A DNA stretch of 64,000 bases from Misgurnus anguillicaudatus (Eukaryota; Chordata; Actinopteri; Cypriniformes; Cobitidae): the NCBI RefSeq assembly GCF_027580225.2, contig NC_073360.2:9726501-9790500 (forward strand), written 5' to 3'. Below the pieces are notes generated by a model. That model was not told the origin of the DNA and did no database searches. It saw only the letters and a list, made by a program, of their open reading frames with translations. Positions 59,143 to 64,000 of this stretch are shown in pieces. Each line of letters begins with the position of its first letter. Position 1 is the first letter of the stretch. The position numbers and the translations under genes were made by a program.

Positions 59143-59281
59143 GAATTTAACTCCACACCTGTGCACCCGTTAGTATACATGGATCTATGAATATGCAAAT
59201 TAGTCTACTCAATCGCACCGCTTGGCCCATAGATATGAATATGTATATTAGCCCCCCACACTCTTTTGCAACACCTTGGAC

Positions 59282-59464
59282 CAGGGGTGGGCATCGAGGG
59301 CCACAGTCCTGCAGAGTTTAACTTTAACCTTAATCGAACACACCTGAATATCATTTCCAAACAGTCCTGAGGACTTCAATTAGATTTTTCAGTTGTGTTA
59401 GATTAGGGTTGGAGCTAAACTCTGCAGGGCTGTGGCCCTCAGGACCAGGAGTTGCCCACCCCTG
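59282..59464. mobile_element. hAT MITE with perfect 8 bp duplication
   Basis: The ends caggggtgggca and gttgcccacccctg are inverses. ccttggac flanks it exactly at 59,274-59,281 and 59,465-59,472. It is 183 bp and belongs to a very common fish family. Confidence 0.93.
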
Positions 59465-59472
59465 CCTTGGAC

Positions 59473-61549
59473 CATAGATATATAAATAGATGCTACATTC
59501 AGCAGTTTCAGACACATGACTGCTAAGTGTGGTTTCACACAACAAGCTACACATTTGCAGCACAAACTGCATTCAAACTGCATGTGTGAGCATCACAAAA
59601 GCAGAGCTGAAGCAGCAATGCAGCATCCATACATAATATCTTTTACTCTACTGATTCACTTGTTCAACTGTGATTGGTTATATGTTTGTAAACTGCGGGA
59701 GAATTTGGAAAACTCAGAAAATACTCAGCAATGGTGTTAAATGATGAATTTGCACATGGTTTGTCTCAAAGCATATTAAAACACCGCATAGACATATAAA
59801 CAACAAAAACAACAACAACATATGGGGACTTTAAGTGTGTTTGATGAATCATGAATTGAAAACTCTTGTACACCTGTTTTGTGCGCAAATACATGCTCAT
59901 GCGCAGTTAACAAAACCCATTTAGATATTTTCCTGAATTAGCTTTGTCCAGTTTCCTGCTTGTTCACCATCATTATTTTTTCTCTGCCAGAGTATTTTTT
60001 AAAGCCTGCTTGGATAATACTGGGCAGCTAAGGACTCTTGCCCAAAAGTAAGTGGAGACCACTTTACACTGAATGGCAGGAAATGACCTTAAGAGAGCTT
60101 ATCCTGAGTATCAGCAACTTAAAAAACAATACGGGACATTTCTTAGCCCGTAAACGGCCCTGTTTTTCCACACGGACACGTAAGAGTGTTTATCTTTCGA
60201 CCCGTTTCGGAGTGGCCGCCGAGTTGGTTTGTTATTGTAAAGGGGATCAGCTGAACTCTCTCAGGCCGAGGATTGAAAAAAGAATCCAAAATACACCCAC
60301 GGATTGATCGCCGTAAAAACACACCCCACCGCGAGTACCGGTGGAGGCCTGCAACCTCGCTGTGTTGAGACAGCTGCTCTGATGACTTGGGCTCTCAACA
60401 GGTTGCGTGATTCATCTTGTGAGTCAGGACTCGAGACTTCATCTCCATCCGTGTGTGATTCACCGACGGCCATTCATTTACATGGCTGTCCAAAGGCCAA
60501 GCAGGCAAAGGAACAAAACGGGGGAGTCGTGGAGAGCGTGGGATAGTCTTTTCACAGCGGTGGTGGACAGTAACCTGCTGTAAATGGACTTGCTTATTGT
60601 CTTTATTCTGTTCTTTGTAGAGATGCCTGTGAATGAAGCTTTTGTTCAATGGTTTGATACCAATTCAACAGCGTCTCTTCTCAAGAACATGCACTGCGCA
60701 GTGGTAGAAATGTGGGCGCTGTGATTCCAAAGCATTATCTATGTAATTTGACGGCACGTTAAAAGACTTTAAAAAGTTTTTGAAAATGAAATGTACTCAA
60801 TTTGTTTTTGCAACTTTTTAGAATAAAAAAATAACCATAATACTGTAAATAAGTGCATCAACCTTTCATGACAGACTTACCATGAGCTCAGACGGTTTAG
60901 GCAATGATAAATTATTGTAATTTCGACGTTAGTGAAATTGTTCATTTTTTATAAAGCATGTTAACTGATCAACTTATAAAAATATAGACATACAGTAACA
61001 AATTATTTCTTAAAAACACACACTAGTTTTATTGTTGTGGCTAATTTGATTAGTTTATGTCATATGTATAATAAATGTAATATATTCTTAAAGGAACAGT
61101 ATGTAAGAAATTTATATCAATAAATCATAAAATGGCCCTGACATGTCACTACACATTAAGAAATCATTTTTATTTCAAATACTTATATCACTGACAACAG
61201 TGGTCTGGCCAGGATATTGTCATTTAAAAAGTGGAGTTGCAGCCCTCAACTGATGTTTATGTTGTCATTTTATGTATTGGCCACCAGTTGTGTTATTGCA
61301 GTACCAGTTTTAGCCACAAGTTTTGTAATTGCAATACCAGTTTTGGCCACAATCCTACATACTGTTCCTTTAAATCTGGTCTTTTTTGTCCTATTTAATG
61401 CTGTGATTTTTGGAGCTGGCTGGCTTTAACTTTTTACTGAAAAATGTTTTAGATGCCTACAGGGAAAACAAATAAAATATATTTCTGTAAATGTACTTAT
61501 CCCGCAATAGTTAGTTTGTCTAGAACAAAGCATTCACATAACTCAACTG
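59473..61549. other. Intergenic sequence with a GC-richer ORF-dense block
   Basis: Positions 60,038-60,550 are GC-richer than the surroundings and open in two successive plus-strand frames without ATG starts, and also on the minus strand. No domain is recognisable and no splice-framed exon is obvious. A short tandem of ttggccac-type words lies at 61,280-61,350. Elsewhere nothing is seen. Confidence 0.35.
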
Positions 61550-62622
61550 GGTAGTATACTTATGTCGCAATAGTTAGCCTGTCTGGAACCGAGCTGATTA
61601 AACCACAATACTGTATGACATTTGCATTACCTGTGTATACGGCCCCTACGCTAATAGGATTCTGTTTCTTTCTCCTTGCCTCATCCTTGACCCCAAGGAC
61701 AATGAGACAAACAGACCCAGTTCCTGCTGCTGTTAAGGTCATCACACCACTGATCTACTGACCATCCTTCAACGTGATGCCCAGCCGATGCCTGACCAGT
61801 GACCACCGGCAGAACCAGTTTAATTCGCTTACCCGTTCACATACCCCAATAGTATTTTTATATATATAAATATATATGTATCTCTCTCAGGGGTTTTTCT
61901 CCTCCTAGGAGTTTTCCTCTTGGACTTGCCAGGAGGGTTTTTCTTCTAGGGTTTTTTTCATCCCCTGGAGAGTCCGCCATCTTTGGCTTAACTTACTATT
62001 TTACAGTATACGTTATATTACTACTAAGCTCGCTTGTCTATGCTTTTCCTACATCTATTAACTCTTTCACCGCCAGCGTCTTTTAAAAAAAGTTGCCAGC
62101 CAGCGCCAGCGTTTTTCATGATTTTCACAAAAGTTTAATGCCTTCCAGAAAATGTTCTTCTTCAAATATATAAACATACAATATACCAAATGAAAGAACA
62201 GACCCTCTGCTTTCAAACAAAAAAAAACATTTCATCCTACCTTCAGTAGTTCTTTTGTAATCAGCTTTTGAATATGGGTAGGTTTCTGCAAAAACACCAC
62301 ATTTTGAGCAAAAAGCAAAGATAATTCCATTTTTGTGACAGACTTTTCATAGAGATCCCATTCAGTGCGATCTTTAAAACAGACACGGACATGCAGCAGC
62401 TTGCCATAGGGCAATACTTCCGGTTTTAAAAAATTGCGGAAGGGATAATAGTGGATAATAGCGGTATTGCGGAAAGACGGAAATACTCGTCATTGGCGGG
62501 GAAACGTTTTCTCTTGATTGACGAGATATCTCGTCAATGGCGGGGAAAGACTTAATGTAATGCTGATTTGAAACAATTAACAATTGTGAAAAGTGCTATA
62601 TAAATAAAATTGAATTGAATTA
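61550..62622 (+). repeat. L2-like LINE 3' end, split by a TTAA MITE
   Basis: The phrases ttttctcctcctaggagttt and cctcttggacttgccaggag, and the tail tgaaaagtgctatataaata followed by aaattgaattgaatt, are typical of fish L2-like 3' ends. The tail reads on smoothly (ctattaatgtaatgctgatt) if the MITE at 62,062-62,551 and one TTAA are removed. Confidence 0.75.
62062..62551 (+). mobile_element. TTAA MITE family A, copy 4
   Basis: 490 bp between TTAA at 62,058-62,061 and 62,552-62,555, inserted in the L2-like tail. Because the host repeat is recognisable, this copy shows the TTAA duplication most clearly. Ends ctctttcaccgccagcg and tggcggggaaagac. Confidence 0.92.
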
Positions 62623-63282
62623 ACACAAAATGGCAGTTTGCACACAATACACATATGCAAGTGAAGGCCATGAGTTATTTGGGACAGGGCCACTGCACCC
62701 CATTGAACACACAATGTTTACATGCACAACATTCAGTCAGACTGAATTTAATCCGATTGCAGGTTACGACAATACCGTTCACATGTACACCAAACATTGC
62801 AATATGATGAAAATGTTTGTTTACATGTACATTCAATATAATCCAAACCAAATGGACATACAACATTAGCCCAAAAGACTATTCAGAGCCAAAATATCAA
62901 AAACTAATCAACAAAATCATTTGATTTTTAACCAGCAGAAAAAAAATCAACACACGGAAGCAGTTTAAAAATAGCCTAAATCTTGAACTCTGCCAAAAAA
63001 CAGAGGACTTGGCAACCCAGCGCACAGCATCGTTAGCCGAGTTCACGCTTTATCTCTGGATAAATGTACAAAGTCAAAGTTGAGTTACAGAAAGTTGTTC
63101 TTAAGAAGTTTTAGGATATAGGCAAAGAAAACACAATTTTCGAAAGGCACAACGCTATTTTTGCTTTATGTAATGTTATGAAAGTACACCTGAACGCTTC
63201 TGCATATACAGCACGTGACCCCATGACCTTAATAATGCGTGTTGCCATTGCCTTGCTATTGCATGTTTTTGTGACGTGAATC
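62623..63282. other. Intergenic sequence
   Basis: No repeat or gene recognised. Confidence 0.35.
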
Positions 63283-64000
63283 CAGGGCCGGCGCCACGAG
63301 GGGGCGTGAGGGGGCGTCGCCCCCTCACCGGCACTTTCCCGCCCCCTTATATCACCATTAATGTTGAATGGGATTTTAATGATACAATTTTATTTAAAAA
63401 TCACATTTGCCTTGTGTATTGTCTTCCTAAAGTGAATTTAATAGTCTAATTATTTAACAAAACAAAAAAAATCAAGTGTGCATGTATTCTGTTGTCTACC
63501 GTGACATTAATAAATACACGCCCACTCCATGGCTTGTTACACTTCAAGCGGCGCCACTAGAACTGTGAGGCGATGACGTCAAAGCGCCGCGGGAGCGAGA
63601 TGAAATTACACTTTGCATGATTTCTCGAATCGTTCTCGCGGTACTTTGACGTCATCCGGCTGTCGGTTCTTGCAGCGCCGCATGGAGTTGAACAAGCCTT
63701 TTGTGTTGACGGGTTGACCCACGTCGACAATGACCCCGCGTTCTCAGTCTCAGCGGGAAATCAAGATGTCGAAGTGCGAAAGTATATCAAAAGTTACAGA
63801 AAGGAGTGGGAGAGTGACCCGGTCCTGCCCTGTAGCAATGGATATATGGAAAATAGCACTGCAAATTCTGCAAACCGGACTCCGGATTATCACACATCAA
63901 TTAATGCCGTGGCGTGGATTATTACCGGAGCATTTCAGATGCACAGAACCAAATGTTCGGCTGTCATGTCAATTCTGGCATTAACTTCAGCAGACTGTAC
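63283..64000 (+). mobile_element. Left part of a probable hAT element, cut by the window end
   Basis: The end cagggccggcgccacg has a hAT-like start and is followed by a GC-rich hairpin (gagggggcgtgagggggcgt against cgccccctcac). An inverted repeat at 63,548-63,681 follows, related to 47,765-47,912. From 63,621 a plus-strand frame is open to the end of the window without an early ATG. It contains DVEVRKYIKSYRKEWESDP, which resembles N-terminal segments of hAT-derived proteins. The right end lies outside, so family and boundaries are provisional. Confidence 0.45.

Noticed and set aside
12396..64000. Endogenous retrovirus or LTR element
   Set aside because: No LTR pairs, gag/pol-type protease or integrase motifs were seen; the reverse transcriptase fragments are LINE type.

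Overview
This is a vertebrate, almost certainly teleost and most likely cyprinid, genomic window. Only one host protein-coding gene is recognisable. Positions 1-12,400 hold the 3' two thirds of a FOXO1 gene on the plus strand. They comprise the end of a large first intron (1-6025), a coding exon starting inside the forkhead domain (6026-6217), a 121 bp intron, the main coding exon (6339-7540), a 256 bp intron that interrupts the last codon before the stop, and a long 3' UTR exon (7797 to about 12,395). Exon 1, with the protein's N-terminus and most of the forkhead domain, lies upstream of the window. The AKT sites, NES, LxxLL motif and C-terminal transactivation domain are all present and intact.

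From about 12,400 to 64,000 I see no convincing host gene. The sequence is AT-rich and dense with transposable elements of fish type. It holds Tc1-like elements with decayed transposases (14,804-18,313; 29,671-30,729; 49,532-50,215; 54,710-55,694), fragments of L2-like LINEs (27,226-28,310; 28,935-29,560; 35,040-35,405; 61,550-62,622), a 5'-truncated L1-like LINE with a target-site duplication (57,707-59,142), tRNA-derived SINE pieces, hAT elements with 8 bp duplications, and many MITEs flanked by TTAA.

The main structural interest is nesting and palindromes. A 2.1 kb element of unassigned family sits at the end of a Tc1 transposase gene, and that Tc1 sits in a 5 kb hAT element. A second copy of the 2.1 kb element's family occurs at 56.5 kb. 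A 725 bp TTAA-flanked fold-back element has arms of about 330 bp (33,725-34,449). A family of about 480 bp TTAA elements appears four times. A 1.2 kb inverted-repeat element lies inside the FOXO1 3' UTR, itself inside an older fish repeat.

Family names rest on recognition of motifs, termini and target-site duplications. No database search was possible. I found no CRISPR, operon or prokaryotic feature and no clear endogenous retrovirus.
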